A DNA stretch of 64,000 nt from Agriotes lineatus (GCA_940337035.1 OW679203.1:27351495-27415494); one strand, 5' to 3'; numbered from the stretch's first letter, positions 45,451-57,400 are shown. The notes: generated by a model not told the origin, from the letters alone. Numbers and translations: made by a program.

Positions 45451-48400
45451 TTAAAACATCTCTCCTACGGGTTTTATAGTCAGTTCGTGTATCTGGAAAA
45501 AGAGAGTTAAGTTAACAATTTTTATAATACTAGACTTGTGGCTGTTTTTGATTGCATCGAAGCCTGCTGTACTTACCTGTACATGCGGTGGTGTTGACAA
45601 AACATACACAACTGCATCAGCAACGTCTTCTGATTTTAACATTGGACCGCTGTCAACGTACTCTTTAAGTTCAGGACTTAGAACGAGTCCAGAAGCTTCT
45701 ACAAATTCGGTCCTCACACCTCCCGGACTGACACTCTAAAATATTTAGAATAAGCCGGAGGAACCCTTGTCTGTGCAGCAATAAACTCACTGTAATTCTA
45801 ATTTTGCTTCCAATTGAATTGAGCTCCTGCCTCAATGTTTCTGTTAGGGCTGTTACAGCATGCTTGGTTCCTGGATAAACGCTTGAGTTGGGTAGATTGG
45901 GAACCATGTGTCCACCGATGCTGTTTATATGAACGATGTGGCCATCGACCTTGTTAGCCCTCATGTCTTTTATCGCCTCCCTAGTCGCAACGCATAAACC
46001 AAGAACGTTGGTGTTGAGCATTTCCTTCCACTTTGCTGTCTCTCCATCTATTAGAGTCGTGCTTCTCAGCAGTCCTGCATTGTTGACAAGGATATGTACC
46101 GGCCCAACGTTATTTTTGATCCATTGAAACGCTTGTAATATGTCTTCCTCCTTACTGACATCGGCCTTAACGGCATACAGCTTTCCACTTTTTCCTTGCA
46201 ATTTGTTTGCTAACTCTTCCACTCGTTCTTTGCGACGAGCCAATCCAATGACCTAGAAAGGACGAAGAAAAGGTTAGCGTTTATGTCATTTAAAATGTTG
46301 CTAGGCATATTTTTGTTCAATTGTCTACTCAAGATGTTTCAATAGTATAGAAGAAGTGCAATAGGATTGTAAAGTAGAAAATAAGAGGTTTCTGACAAAG
46401 CCCCAAAGTCTAACAGATCTTGAACAATTACTTTATGTAGGCACACTGAGAGATGTAGAATAGTGTGAATTTGAAATACATAATAATGAGAGATATTAAC
46501 ATTGATTAAATAATGTTGGTAATTACACAGTCAGGAAAATTCGTATCATAGCGAAATTCAGCCGGGCTCGATAGCTCAGTGGTGAAGTATTCTGACTACT
46601 GATCTACTAGTCGCGAGTTCAATCCCCAGACTCAGCAATGTTTTTAAAAATTATTGGCTAGTAATGTAAAGCTGTGGGTCGCATGTTGTTATGATGTGTA
46701 GCAAGTAAAAGATCCCTTGCTAGAGTTTGAACTGCTTAATCACAGTAAAATTTCATGTAGGACTTTGATCTATGACTGTAGCAGTTGGTGTCTAAGGCAC
46801 CTAATATCTGCATGCCTAAACCATGTCCATAACAAACAACAAAATTCAAGAAAACAATGTAAGTATTAAATTCGGGCGCAGTTGCGTTACTTGCAACGAA
46901 ACTTGGAGTCCCTTACTGCATGAGATTGCATTCCAACGTACACATGTTATGGCAGTAAAGATACTCAATATTTATCTCAAAGGCATATTGTTCATAGTTT
47001 TTACTAAAATGTTCATAGTAAATTAATCCAACAGGAAGAATTTTCAGGTGATGCTCTGTGCAGTGACTAATGCTGCATTGTCATATCTACCAACATACGT
47101 TAATATAATGTCTGTCTTTCTGTGCTTTTTATTATCACTTAAATATTATGATTTAAGTCCATATTACTGGCATATAAATTACAGCTGTCAGAATTAACTG
47201 GCAATTAATGTAATCTCATAAAAGAGCAGAAATTCTGAACAATACGTCTTGTATATAAATATTGGGCATGCGTGTTGTCATAACATTTGATACATAACAT
47301 TTCTAACATTTGAATATATGCGAAAAATTTAGTTGTTGTATCGCTATCAGCGAATCTACTATCATAAAATAAATATTTAAACACTGACAGTAATTTGACA
47401 ACACTTCTACTTCTTATTAAATAATGTCAAAGTGTCAAATAATCCAAATTTTAAATTAATTATTGTCACTGCATATCTAAAGGTTTTCTTGGCAAAAAAA
47501 ATCAGAAGAGTGCAAAGACACAAGCTTTACAACTGAACTCACTTGATTTATTTTACCTGCCTAACTGCTTAGATTTCAACATATATTTAAACGGTAACCT
47601 TATCTTTTCTCTCTGACATTGTATAGTCTGGAAGCGCATTATTTGACAAGTACGTCCCATTCTTTTTAAATTTCACGGTAATAGTTGAAACGGGCTTTGG
47701 TACCTCTTGCATGTAGTGTCCAGTCTCCTATTTATCCAAAGTGTATTTTTATCTTTTTTATTGTCATTTACATTTATCCAGTGTATTTAGTGTAATTAAA
47801 AGTGCAATTGTTAAGCTGATTTTAAGTGTATTGCGAAAAACATAACTTGGAATCATGCAGCGTTGTGAGAAGAGAGTTAAATATTAGTTCATAAAGAAGA
47901 AAGCACCTGGCACTAGCTCGTGGCCTTTAGCTTAAGTTAAAGATGCGTCTCAAAGTGCTTGATGCGAAATTACCTTCCGGCAACATCAAAGCGGCGAGTG
48001 CCATCGAAAGAGGTTTGGGAACCGCACAGAAAGTAATTCATAAAGGCACATTTGCGATTATTCGAGGACTTCGTAACGTCAGCCGTCGTGTAGACTCCGA
48101 GCAAGGGTACGTGACTTTCCGCACAAATTTCAGTATGAATTTCCACGCATCGCGCTATCTAAGGTTTAAATAATGCAAACCAGGGTCATACCCGTATGCG
48201 ATTCAGCAAGTCTCCGAACCGTGTTCAGGTAAAATATTTGCAGGTTGAAGTGCTAAACAATCGCTACAGCGGTGTGAGAATTGTGTTGAAGGAACATGTT
48301 TACCTACGCGAATTTTGCGCATGCGAATATGAACTGAGCGGAATTCTGCCAGGACCCACTGTAGACTTTTATGACAATTGCAAGTTTAAAAACCAGTTAT

Positions 48401-51400
48401 TTTAGGGTTTGGTTTTACGCTGTTTTATGTTTGTTTTACAACGTGCCTGTGAATAGCCTCAAGCTATGTCGCACGCAGGTTGTTTTAGGAGCTAATACTA
48501 TCTTCTTCTGAATGGCCTTTGTAATTTTATATATAGTTAGATCTGTGTTTTAAAGGCTTTTCTTGAGCATTGTATGAAGTCGATATCAGCACGAGGATAC
48601 TACAGGGGTGGACCATGTTCCTGTTTTGGCAACTGCTGACACTTCATAACCATGAACTGTGGTATTACAAAACTTTGATGTTCGCTGAGCTAGTAAATTG
48701 GAAAGGCAGGGCAAATGATTATTCAAGTAAGAGTATTGAACGTCTTGTTTCAACACGATTTGTAATGGAGGGTTCGAACCACGACAGGACAAAAGAAGTC
48801 TCCGTACATAATACGAATTTGAAGAAAGTAGATAATACAGCAATAGAACCCAAGTAAGAAATTGTCACATTTTCTCAGAACAATAACAGTAAAGGAATAA
48901 ATAGAATAAAGTAAAATAATGCAGAGGTATATCTAACTATGACAAAATAAAATTTGTACAAAACAAAAATAAATTTAAAAAAATTTCAAATTTGCTGCCT
49001 ATGCACCTGCACTTTCTTGTAGATATATTTTGTTAGCTCCGGCGAAGAAAATCATTATTAGTAATTTTTCAATTACACTGCGTTTACAAAATATATTTGT
49101 CAAAATGCAAATCTCCTCGCAATTTATGCAAAATCAAAATTAATTATGTTAATATTAATCTTATTTTGGAACAGAATAACAGAAAATAAGACAAACATTT
49201 GTAAATATTCTGCCAAAATGCTTGCTTAGCTAGAAACAGGCTGTTTAAAAAACATGTATCTTCTTTTTAAAGATTTGGTTTTGAATAGACGTTTACGTTA
49301 GCACAAATATCTCAAAAACACCGCTGCAAAATTTAACGGTGAATCTAAAAAGAGAGGAACGCACGTAAAAAATCTACGCGTCCGGTATATATTTATTCTA
49401 TTTTCAGCAAGCTTGCATTTTACTTAATCAAAACTGCAAAGAGATTTAATTGAATTTTTGAGAATAATAATTGCAAGGCTTTTTGTGTCATGACATAAAG
49501 AAATAAAAATTTAGATATTACATTCAGTGTGAGTTTTTGACATGTAACTGTATATTCTAAAAAATAACACTCAAAATATAGCTCCACGCCTTTCGAAATT
49601 ATTAATTGTACAACTGATTGTAATTAATGTATATTGCTATGGTATTTCACCCGGAAGCTATTCTGATCAATTGATTATTCTAAGCTTAAAGAAGTAAATA
49701 CAAAACACAGGTTTAATTGTTAAAATGTTTATACCGGAGAAAGAAAAATGTTGTCTAATAAAATAATCATCGTATATTAATATAAAAGTTAAATCGGTTT
49801 AGGTGGACATGATTGAAAGGTCTCTGCAAGCCGCTGAATTGTAGGTGTGGCCTAGACGCGGAATCAAGCGAGCTGCCGCAATCGGAAAAAGTTTGCATGC
49901 TGCCACCAGACTGCTCGACAAAACCGGAACTCACGTCGTGATAGCCATATCCTTAGGATAAAAGCAGGCAACAGGAACAAGCCATAGGAACAAGCCAGAG
50001 ATGGCAATCAGCGTAACGTGTGTTCAGGAGGACGCCGCAGCTCGTAGCTTCAACTGTTATGAAACAAAGTCACGGCTAAATAGCCTACTTGATTAAACCG
50101 TGCCAGATCCCACAGGAGGCACAGCTACCCTCGATGAATGCTTGGCATCGAAAATTACCACTCGCCAAACATTCTATTCGGTGTTTTACAAAAAAAAAAA
50201 CAAATTCTTGCACTCTCCGCTAGAGAAGGTGCGCGCGGAAAATAGAATTAGAGGACCGAAATACAAAGGTAATGCATAAATGCAATGGGGCGTTACATTC
50301 TTTTCAGTTCTGGCTTTTAATTTATCTTTCTGGTACCTTCTGTCTTATTTATTATTTACAATTATACATTCATTATGCAAATTTACTTAGATTATGCTGA
50401 CGTTTATGTAATTACCAATATGCGTTATGTGACCAATTTTACACTTGCAATTTTCGCACATATTAAAATTATTCAGCTTTATTTTGAAGGTCGTTTTGCA
50501 GTAAACTTCAGCTTAATTATCTTAGTGTTAGCACAACCATCCTTATTAAATGTGACACCATGTTGTACTGATCTGAAAGCAATTCCTAACATTCATTTCC
50601 AGTTATTAGTCTCTGAAATAAAAACCTGCTCCCAAATTATAGCCAATAATATACGCCTAAATCCATTTACATCGTATATTAACATATTACACAACTTTTT
50701 ATTTAGTTCAATATCAACATTTCAACAATTAAACCAGATTCGATCCTGTTAATTTCATTTAGGTTTTTAAGCATAAAACAATCAATTGAACAGAATGGTA
50801 TCCGGGTACAATGCCATAGCAATATGTTCCGTTGCATCAATCATAGAGATACGGTTACAATTATATAGGGTGTTTGAAAAACGTGGTGCCACACTTAAGC
50901 AGGTTAATAGGGGACGTTGATATTTAAAAATTCAGCATACCTATAAACTTTTTCTTTTATATCCCTCTTCGCCGAAGTACGTCTTTCTTTGTTTATTATA
51001 ACGTATGATCGAAAACTTTTATCTTCTAGAGGACTGTGGAATTGTTATGTTAAAAGGTTATGTTGGTAGACGTGGTAGTAAAAGTCACATTGGAATTTTA
51101 TACCTGTCAGTGTAAGGTAATGTCAATAATGTCATTTTAACAAATACAAACAGTTTTGTTGAATACATAAAAATGTTAATAACACAAACAACTGCAGCTG
51201 TTCAAAGTGGTTTCTTTGATTTTCTATACACAGCACCAGTTTGTGTTCAGTATTAAACATGTTATCAAAGTTAAGTGATTCTGTCAAAACTGTATATGTT
51301 ATATTATTAAGTACCTTTACTCACCACTGCCAACATAAATTTTATTTTTAAAATCCACAGCCCTCTTGAGAATAAAAGTTTTCGATCATACTGTATATAT

Positions 51401-51717
51401 TGAATTTGATGATGCAAAAAACATTTACTATAAAACTGATTTATTTAATAGATAAAATACATTATAATGCGCGGCACGGTTCCTCAGCAAAATGCCTTGC
51501 TTCATAAATTATTTAAATTTTGTATGCAAAAACTATTAGCTTTAAATCTGCTTTCCATTTAAACTATTTCAAATTAATTCAGTTTGACACAGCTTAATAT
51601 TAAAAATACCTTAAGTCCAGCATCGACAAGATGTTCAGCAATTGCAGCCCCAATTCCAGCGCTGGCCCCTGTGACTACAGCCACCTTTCCCTTCCAGCGA
51701 TCCATAGAAACAACCAT
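45451..51717 (-). CDS. Short-chain dehydrogenase/reductase, copy B (DHRS11/farnesol dehydrogenase-like)
   Basis: Four minus-strand exons: 51610-51717, 45791-46252, 45577-45735 and 45451-45492, again 256 codons. All introns are phase 0, with sizes 5.4 kb, 55 and 84 nt, matching copy A in every boundary. The start MVVSMDRWKGKVAVVTGASAGIG holds the Rossmann glycine motif. LVNNAG, HINSIGG, YPGTK and PGGVRTEF are all intact, so an active enzyme is expected. The C-terminus IHELTIKPVGEMF is identical to copy A. Differences from copy A are mostly conservative (for example AIAEHLVDAGLK against ALVEQLVEAGLK), so this is a fairly recent tandem paralogue. A possible AATAAA on the minus strand lies near 45376. 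Substrate is inferred only from the family. Confidence 0.93.
46562..46800 (+). mobile_element. tRNA-derived SINE in intron 1 of SDR copy B
   Basis: GGGCTCGATAGCTCAGTGGT holds a perfect A box (TAGCTCAGTGG), and CGAGTTCAATCCCCAG is a B box 41 nt on. The anticodon arm does not close properly and a non-tRNA body follows (AAGCTGTGGGTCGCATGTTG and on). This makes it a SINE rather than a tRNA gene. The 3' end is approximate. Confidence 0.7.
46801..47942. other. Intron 1 of SDR copy B, no gene seen
   Basis: AT-rich intronic sequence. The ORF at 46823-47026 has no recognised motif. Confidence 0.4.
47943..48173 (+). other. Short basic ORF, possible gene or relic
   Basis: A 76-codon ATG frame encodes a basic product with a helical stretch NIKAASAIERGLGTAQKVIH. 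It is followed by GLRNVSRRVDSEQG and an aromatic C-terminus. A potential donor GGGTACGT lies at 48106. A similar peptide is encoded at 49857-49964 in the same orientation (IKRAAAIGKSLHAATRLLDK). The aromatic, Arg-rich end loosely recalls the end of the small secreted gene nested in SDR copy A. There is no signal peptide in this frame, so an upstream exon would be needed. The family is not recognised; coding status is uncertain. Confidence 0.3.
48196..48405 (+). other. ORF following the short basic ORF
   Basis: A 69-codon frame begins 23 nt after the previous one, in another frame. It contains two Cys in FCACEYELSG and a PGPTVDFYDNC segment. It could be a second exon (acceptors TTGCAG at about 48242 and CCAG at about 48182), but none of the tested joins keeps a long open frame. 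Unrecognised. Confidence 0.2.
48406..49800. other. Intronic AT-rich stretch
   Basis: Contains overlapping ORFs at 48570-48857 (+) and 48586-48843 (-) that look like composition artefacts. A GTGGTTCGAACCC on the minus strand near 48780 matches a pol III B box and may be the remains of a SINE. Nothing else was supported. Confidence 0.35.
49857..49964 (+). pseudogene. Second copy of the short basic peptide ORF
   Basis: In one frame the sequence gives RRGIKRAAAIGKSLHAATRL and on to an early TAA. It aligns with NIKAASAIERGLGTAQKVIH of the ORF at 47943 in the same phase and strand. GAATTGTAG just before could be a splice acceptor. No start codon is in reach, so it is either one exon or a relic. 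Confidence 0.3.
49965..51000. other. Intronic stretch with one long uncalled ORF
   Basis: The frame at 50375-50752 (+, 125 codons) is hydrophobic and Ile/Asn/Leu-rich as expected from AT-rich DNA. No domain was recognised and it is not called as a gene. Confidence 0.35.
51001..51393. mobile_element. Mariner-type MITE (393 bp, TA target)
   Basis: The left end ACGTATGATCGAAAACTTTT and the right end (reverse complement CAGTATGATCGAAAACTTTT) form terminal inverted repeats of about 43 bp that continue through AGAGG.CTGTGGA. Both ends are flanked by TA, the target duplication of Tc1/mariner elements. No transposase is present. It sits in intron 1 of SDR copy B, about 220 bp from exon 1. Confidence 0.85.
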
Positions 51718-51782
51718 CGCGAATTAACTGTAACCGGTTAGAAGAGACACTCGAATATGACCACAGTGAATCTGCTGTGCTA

Positions 51783-51790
51783 TATTTATA
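51783..51790 (-). promoter_or_regulatory. TATA box of SDR copy B
   Basis: The minus strand reads GGTATAAATATAGCAC, with TATAAATA ending 65 bp before the ATG at 51717. The following TTCACTGTGG is a likely initiator. It corresponds to TTCATTGTG in copy A and TTCGCTGTTGTG in copy C. Confidence 0.75.
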
Positions 51791-51799
51791 CCGTAATAA

Positions 51800-54390
51800 A
51801 AGAGTTAAACGAATTAGGCGCTTCAAGGTTATCGCTGATGTTGGGCTAACAGTTGGTCTACATTTTACACTAAATCTCGAAAAAACCTGTCTTTCTCAAC
51901 TAACGTTATATGAATGAGTAATAAGATGACTTTTAGTTTACTCGGTTTTTAATTAACCTTCTCTCACACAAGAATTATTTTTAAATTTTTTTGCCGCTTA
52001 ACGGTGATTCAGCATTTTTCGTTGCAAATTGCAATTGGTTTCTATTTCATTAAACTTAACAAAACTGCAGGAAATGTCTAATTTCTTAATTAAAATTGCA
52101 AGTAAATACAGGGTGCTTCTTAATCTGATTGTGTGGCACATCTGGACGCACATTGTAACAGAATTTGAAAGCTCCGGTGGTTTTGACAGATCCGTAGTTT
52201 CCCTAATACAGCGTGTTAACATGTTTGAGTCGCCTTTGAATTTTGCTTAGAATAATCGACTGCTTGAATAGATTTGGATGATCTTCGCTATGACATTTCA
52301 TTAATACCTATCGATCAGCTACTAGTTGGTGAAACAACTTTGTTTCCAGCAAAAGATGGTCTTTTGTATTTTTTGAACTGCCTTAAAAGCCTATAACATC
52401 TATAAAGTCCTCTTATTACTATTATTATCGCCACTTGCACCGTTGTTGCTCTTAATTTCTTTAAAAATGAAGTTAATTTCATTGTAAATAATTTGAGAAA
52501 TCGCTTCCGATCTTACAATGGTCTTTTGTTGATAATTTATAAACTTCTATGTTATATTATTTTTTGTATTATCAGTATTATCATAGCTCTTTATATTCTC
52601 GTGTATTTTTACTCTTAAATTGGTTTGCGTAGAGGCGCAGCTTATATGCCTGCTTCGTCCTTTGCTATCCATCTGGAGTTATCCAAGCCCTTAAAGGATA
52701 GCGATTTCAGAAATGAACCTAGTAAAAATATTGCAATAATCTCGTTTTATTTATTTGATAGGAATTTATTAAATATAAAATGTTGTGTTATTAAAATCTA
52801 TATACAATAATATCGCATAAAATCTCATCTCTCTATGTAAATCTTAGGTATTTATTTCAAATATTATAAATGTAAATGATAAATATTCAATAAATTAGCT
52901 AAGTCATTAATCATTACAATATGATTCTCCTTTTTCTCAGTTTGAAACATACATCTAGTTTAGTTTACTTTAAATATAATTTCATTATTTCTAATATTTA
53001 AATCAAGTTTGTATCTTTCTTTCTGATTAAATTATGATAGTTTATGAAACAATTCGTCTCAAATATGCAATAAACAACACTTTCTATTTATTTCATCTAA
53101 ATGCGCCACCTCTTAATTGATGCACTTTTTAAGATTGCCTCGTTTCTACTAATTATTCTTTATTTTCACTTTTCTTGACGTTCACCAACCATTGCAATGG
53201 CCCTTTTTCCAGTACCCTATACTCTACACTACTGTGAATTTAGATTGCCCTTTATTTGCCAGTCAGCCCAGAGCAGCTAAGAGCTATGTCAATACAGATT
53301 GTTCCGACCTGCTCGTTATCACCTATAATTTTGTAATCATACATGCAAATCCTGCAAGAAATAAAAACCAAACAACTTACTTGAAAATACATATACTCTG
53401 GAAAAGAACATACATGAATGGAAATACATAAAAAGAATATACAAAGGTCATATAGATATGTTATAAGCTATCAACAATGACTTAGAAATGTCTACAAGAT
53501 TAATGCAGAGGCTACGTACTTGAAGACACTCCTTAAGTGTAGGTATGACTTATTGCTTATCAGCGCCAAGCAAAAAACCAGCGGTGCTAACAATGTTCAA
53601 ATTCCGCACACAAATTCACTTAGTGCGGCTCTGCCTTCGGTAGTTTGAAATCAGCTGACATGATGTGTCAACAGAATAATGCAAGCGCTTTGTTCTGACA
53701 CGCACCCAGGATAACGCAACTTTATAGTTCGAGCACAATTTGCTTAGATTCTATTAATAGCTGCATTCAACGGCTGCATCAACTGGTTTGTCGCGCGAAA
53801 CACTCGTTCCATGTTTTAAACGAATAGTAGGTTTTAACTTAATCATTACAATGTAAGAAATACTGTTTGGTTTAAATCTAGGAAAGTAATTATTAAATGC
53901 CAAAGTCACACGAACTAGCCTGTTACACCATCCACTTCCATAACTCTGACTCTTGCTTTTACAAAATATTAAGCCGTAGCATCTTCACGAATGTACCACT
54001 CAACAACTTCTTCTTGTGCCTAATTCATGAGCAAAGAGCTCCCTTTGATTCGTCCTAAATTTTAACTCCTAGTGTCCTCGTCAATCCATTTCCAAATAGC
54101 TTCTTATTACTCTCAACGACAACTAATCAAGAAATAACTCTTACTCTAAATATTTTAGCAAACAGCTCCCACTCGTATTTTTAATTGTCCTATGCAACCT
54201 TCATCGGCTTCTCAATGTTTTCTTTCAGTTAGTATCATTGGATTTCCTACAGATTTTTTTATATTTACTTAAATAGCTTCTACTTCGTTTAATCTGTACA
54301 TTTATGTAAATCTATCCAGCATAACACTTTATAGATGCTAATAGATGATACCACCAATTCTTCCTCTTTTTAATCAAAACATTGCACAAG
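51800..54390. other. Intergenic stretch between SDR copies B and C
   Basis: AT-rich, with an ACAGGGTGCTTCTTAA-type phrase near 52108 that may be a transposon end. Open frames (for example 52029-52250, 53192-53431) carry no recognised motif. Confidence 0.4.
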
Positions 54391-54394
54391 AACT

Positions 54395-55744
54395 GGTAGG
54401 TTTGCTGCAACATCTTCTGACCCCAACATTGGACCGTTATCAAAGCACTGCTTAAGTTTAGGAGTGTGAACCATCCCAGAGGCTTCCAGAAATTCTGTCT
54501 TCACAACTCATAGACAGTTAAAATAAATTAGAGGCGTTCTTTATTAAAGAGCAATAGCCTTACTGTGATTCTAATTTTTCTTCCGATTGAATTAAGCTCC
54601 GATCTTAACGTCTTTGTTAGGGTTGTTGCAGCTTGTTTGGTTCCTGGATAAACGTTTGCGTTGGGAGAATTAGGAACAATATGTCCAGCGATGTTGTTTA
54701 CATGAATAATGTGGCCATCCACCTTGTTAGCCTGTCGCTTCCCTACTGGCAACGCAGCATAAACCAAGAACGTTGGTATTGTTCGATTCTTTCCATTTCT
54801 TTGTCTCCGCTTGCTCTAGCTTAGTGCTTCTCAATAGTCCAGTGTTATTGACGACAGTGTTGAATTCAGACTGATTACTCCGGGGGGGAAAATGAAATAT
54901 CTGGGGGGTATTTTTACCTATTCCCGTGCAATCCAGCCATTCTTTTATAGATTAAAAAACATGAATATGAAGTGGTAATGTTTCCGGGGGGGAATCTTGT
55001 ACTATTCGGGGGGGAATTTCCCCCCCGGTCACCCCCCTGGATTCAACCCTGAATGACGAGCATATGAACCGCTTTAACATTATCTTTGATCTATTTGAGA
55101 GCTTGTAGTATGCCATCTTCCTTCCTGAGATCCGCCTTCACACCATATAGCTTTCCACTCTTGCCTTGCAATCTTTTTGTTCAAATTACATGGAGCTAAT
55201 TGGAACTATAAGGAAGAGTGTTGTTACGAGAATATAAGACAAACCAACACTTATACTAAAGCTCAACGTCAATTTCCCAAAAAAAGACGAGAAGTTCAGA
55301 AAGGTCTTTATGTTCCAAAACTCTTTACAATAGCGCAAACATACATCCTACGAAGCTAGACTGAACAGGAATAGAGGTCAGTATACATGGAAAAATGGAG
55401 AATCTTATATATCTTTGGTATAGAGACGATAACTGTTAATAAACCTAGATATCATAATAAACTATGAGTCGCGACTGTTAGACCTTATATTAGGTTATCT
55501 GATAAAGGAAACAGCAAAGAAAACAACATTCTAAAATAATTAGACTCGAATTTAGAATTTAAGTAGCATTTAGAATATTTTTTATTTTAACTACTTGACA
55601 TTTGTTCACATCAGCGCAATTCATTGTTAGAAATACCTTAGCTCCTGCTGCAACAAGCTACTCCACCAGAGCAGCTTAAACTCCAGCACTCTTTCCTGTA
55701 ACGATGGGAACTTTTCCCTTCCAGCGATCCATATAAATAGCCAT
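54395..55744 (-). pseudogene. SDR copy C, decayed third copy
   Basis: Exon 1 corresponds to 55637-55744 and still starts MAIYMDRWKGKV, but it has two in-frame stops: right after the broken glycine motif (TGKSAGV then TAA) and TAG later. Exon 2 corresponds to about 54564-55175. It has lost its first 40 or so bases, is split by a hAT-type MITE at 54855-55051, and carries indels. It retains HVNNIAGHIVPN, VYPGTK and LRSELNSIG. Exon 3 traces lie at about 54395-54515 (KTEFLEASGM, GPMLGSEDV) with a damaged acceptor and frameshift. Exon 4 was not found. A TATAAAT remains upstream near 55808. Same order and strand as copies A and B, so it is a dead tandem duplicate. Confidence 0.88.
54855..55051. mobile_element. 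hAT-type MITE (197 bp) inside SDR copy C
   Basis: The element begins CAGTGTTGAATTCAG and ends CTGGATTCAACCCTG, inverted repeats of 15 bp with two mismatches and CAG tips. It is flanked by ATTGACGA (54847-54854) and AATGACGA (55052-55059), an 8-bp duplication with one mismatch, as for hAT elements. The body holds several runs of seven or so G or C. The insertion splits the codons of the SDR NNAG motif. Confidence 0.85.
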
Positions 55745-55799
55745 TGTGAATTAACTGTAACGGTTTTCAACCAAAACTGAAATATCACAACAGCGAATT

Positions 55800-56160
55800 T
55801 GCCATGAAATTTATATCGAATCCGGTATGGGATATGAAAATATTAGACCAAAATGGGAGAGATAACAATATCTTCAAGACTAACGTTAAGATGTTCTCTA
55901 CTATAAAACAATGATCCACAAATTGTAAACTATGAGTAGTTCATCGCTTTTAGTTGATTTTTTTAAAATTATATTTAGCCGTAAATGGATTTTCCTCAAC
56001 TAGCGTTGTATGTTCCTCAGAACTTCCCTTGCCAGTGAAAGGTGTGACACTAAATATTTTGAAAAATGAAAAGCAACGTTTCTAATAACACCGAAACAAT
56101 AAAAGAAAACACTTGGTAATGCAAATTACATTAAATTGCAAATAAATTTTTTTCTTTCAG
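55800..56160. other. Upstream region of SDR copy C
   Basis: Holds the TATA remnant of copy C; no other feature supported. Confidence 0.35.
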
Positions 56161-56337
56161 ATGGCATGCGGAAGTAATTTCAACGGGAGGCATCTCATCC
56201 TACCACAGAGCTGTGCCTCCTGTCGCCGTGATGTGACTGCATTAGATTCAACAAGCTTAGTGCTGCCTATTTTTGTTTCTTTTACAAGATTTGCCTTGTA
56301 TCCGTTGGGTTCTATTTTTATCAAGGGTAAAGCCTGA
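56161..56337 (+). other. Exon-like ORF behind a strong splice acceptor
   Basis: AAATTTTTTTCTTTCAG precedes ATGGCATGCGGAAG, and the frame is open for 58 codons to TGA. The first 45 bp resemble the start of exon 2 of the small secreted gene (25461 onward; shared GAAGT..ATTTCAA). No upstream exon was found. It may be a relic of a second copy of that gene. Confidence 0.25.
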
Positions 56338-56860
56338 GCTATGTGGAAATTATTACCTTTATCTATTCCTCGGTTAAAACAATAATATGTAAATTTGATT
56401 TTTAAATGTGCTCATTCTGTTTCGTGCGGGGTTGCTAGTCCCCCATCGCGCTCCCTCTAGTTTTATATCTAGATATAAAGGCTGTGGTGGAAATAAAATG
56501 ACCTGGGCGGACGAAACCTAGTGCAATCTCGGAGGCAGAAGTAAATATATATGATTCCAACGGCTAAGCTAGTCTGATATGTCGAGAAACGTGTTTGAGA
56601 GTGGGCAGATGCACTCTCAACGTCCCCTAGCTGCGGAAATCAGGAAGATTGAAACAGTCAGAAGAAGCAAGTCTAAGGCGAAAATGGAAATCATTAACAA
56701 GGCGTAGATACAACAGCCGTGTGGAAAGCTATGGAAAACCACCACACTATTATTGCCAGGACAATCAAAATAGCTGGAAAATTTGCCGTTAGTCTCCGGG
56801 AGACCTTCAATGGTTGGACGGTACAAAGAATCGCCGAGCCAGAAGATTGCGACGTAGAAT

Positions 56861-57395
56861 ATGCATGTGCATAGTATGTTTAAATCGGTAAAATTGCAAA
56901 ACACAATTGAAGAACTGCAAAGACTAAAGATCGATGCAGCCGGTATCAGCGAAATGCGATGGCTAAACAGTGGAAAATGTAATACAGACGAAGTGTTTTA
57001 TTATGGTCGTAATAACAACCCATATCATCGAAATGATGTAGCAATAATGGGAAATAAAACAATAGAAATATTGGTAAAACATTGTGTTGCTAATTCGGAT
57101 CGAATCATTTTATTACAATAATTAAGTGCTACACATGTAGATATAAATGTCATATAAGTTTATGCCCTTACGCTAAATATGGACGAACATCATAGAGAAG
57201 TTTTATGAGCTTGTGTGGAATCAATTTTCAAATTAATAAAAAGACACGAAAACTGGATTACGATAAAGAAACGACAGAGGAGATCGTTTAATACAATTTT
57301 GTGAAGAAGATTTAGTAGTGTCAAGTACATTTTTAAAACTACCCATATAGTACAAGAGACAGCAACGGGTTTGCTTACAGTATTTTTAACCACGT
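56861..57395 (+). mobile_element. LINE endonuclease remnant
   Basis: The plus-strand frame gives KLQNTIEELQRLKIDAAGIS followed by EMRWLNSGKC, matching the start of the APE-type endonuclease of insect LINEs (catalytic Glu in ISEMRW). After a stop it continues with LSATHVDINVI and VYALTLNMDEHHREV, then a CEEDLVVSSTFLKLP block in another frame. The final part of the endonuclease is missing where the long-TIR element at 57401 begins. Not functional. Confidence 0.8.
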
Positions 57396-57400
57396 ATAAT

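Noticed and set aside
46562..46640. Functional tRNA gene
   Set aside because: A and B boxes are good, but the anticodon arm does not form a 7-nt loop and a SINE body follows.
50375..50752. 125-codon hydrophobic ORF
   Set aside because: Composition is that of AT-rich chance frames. No signal peptide, domain or splice context convinced me.
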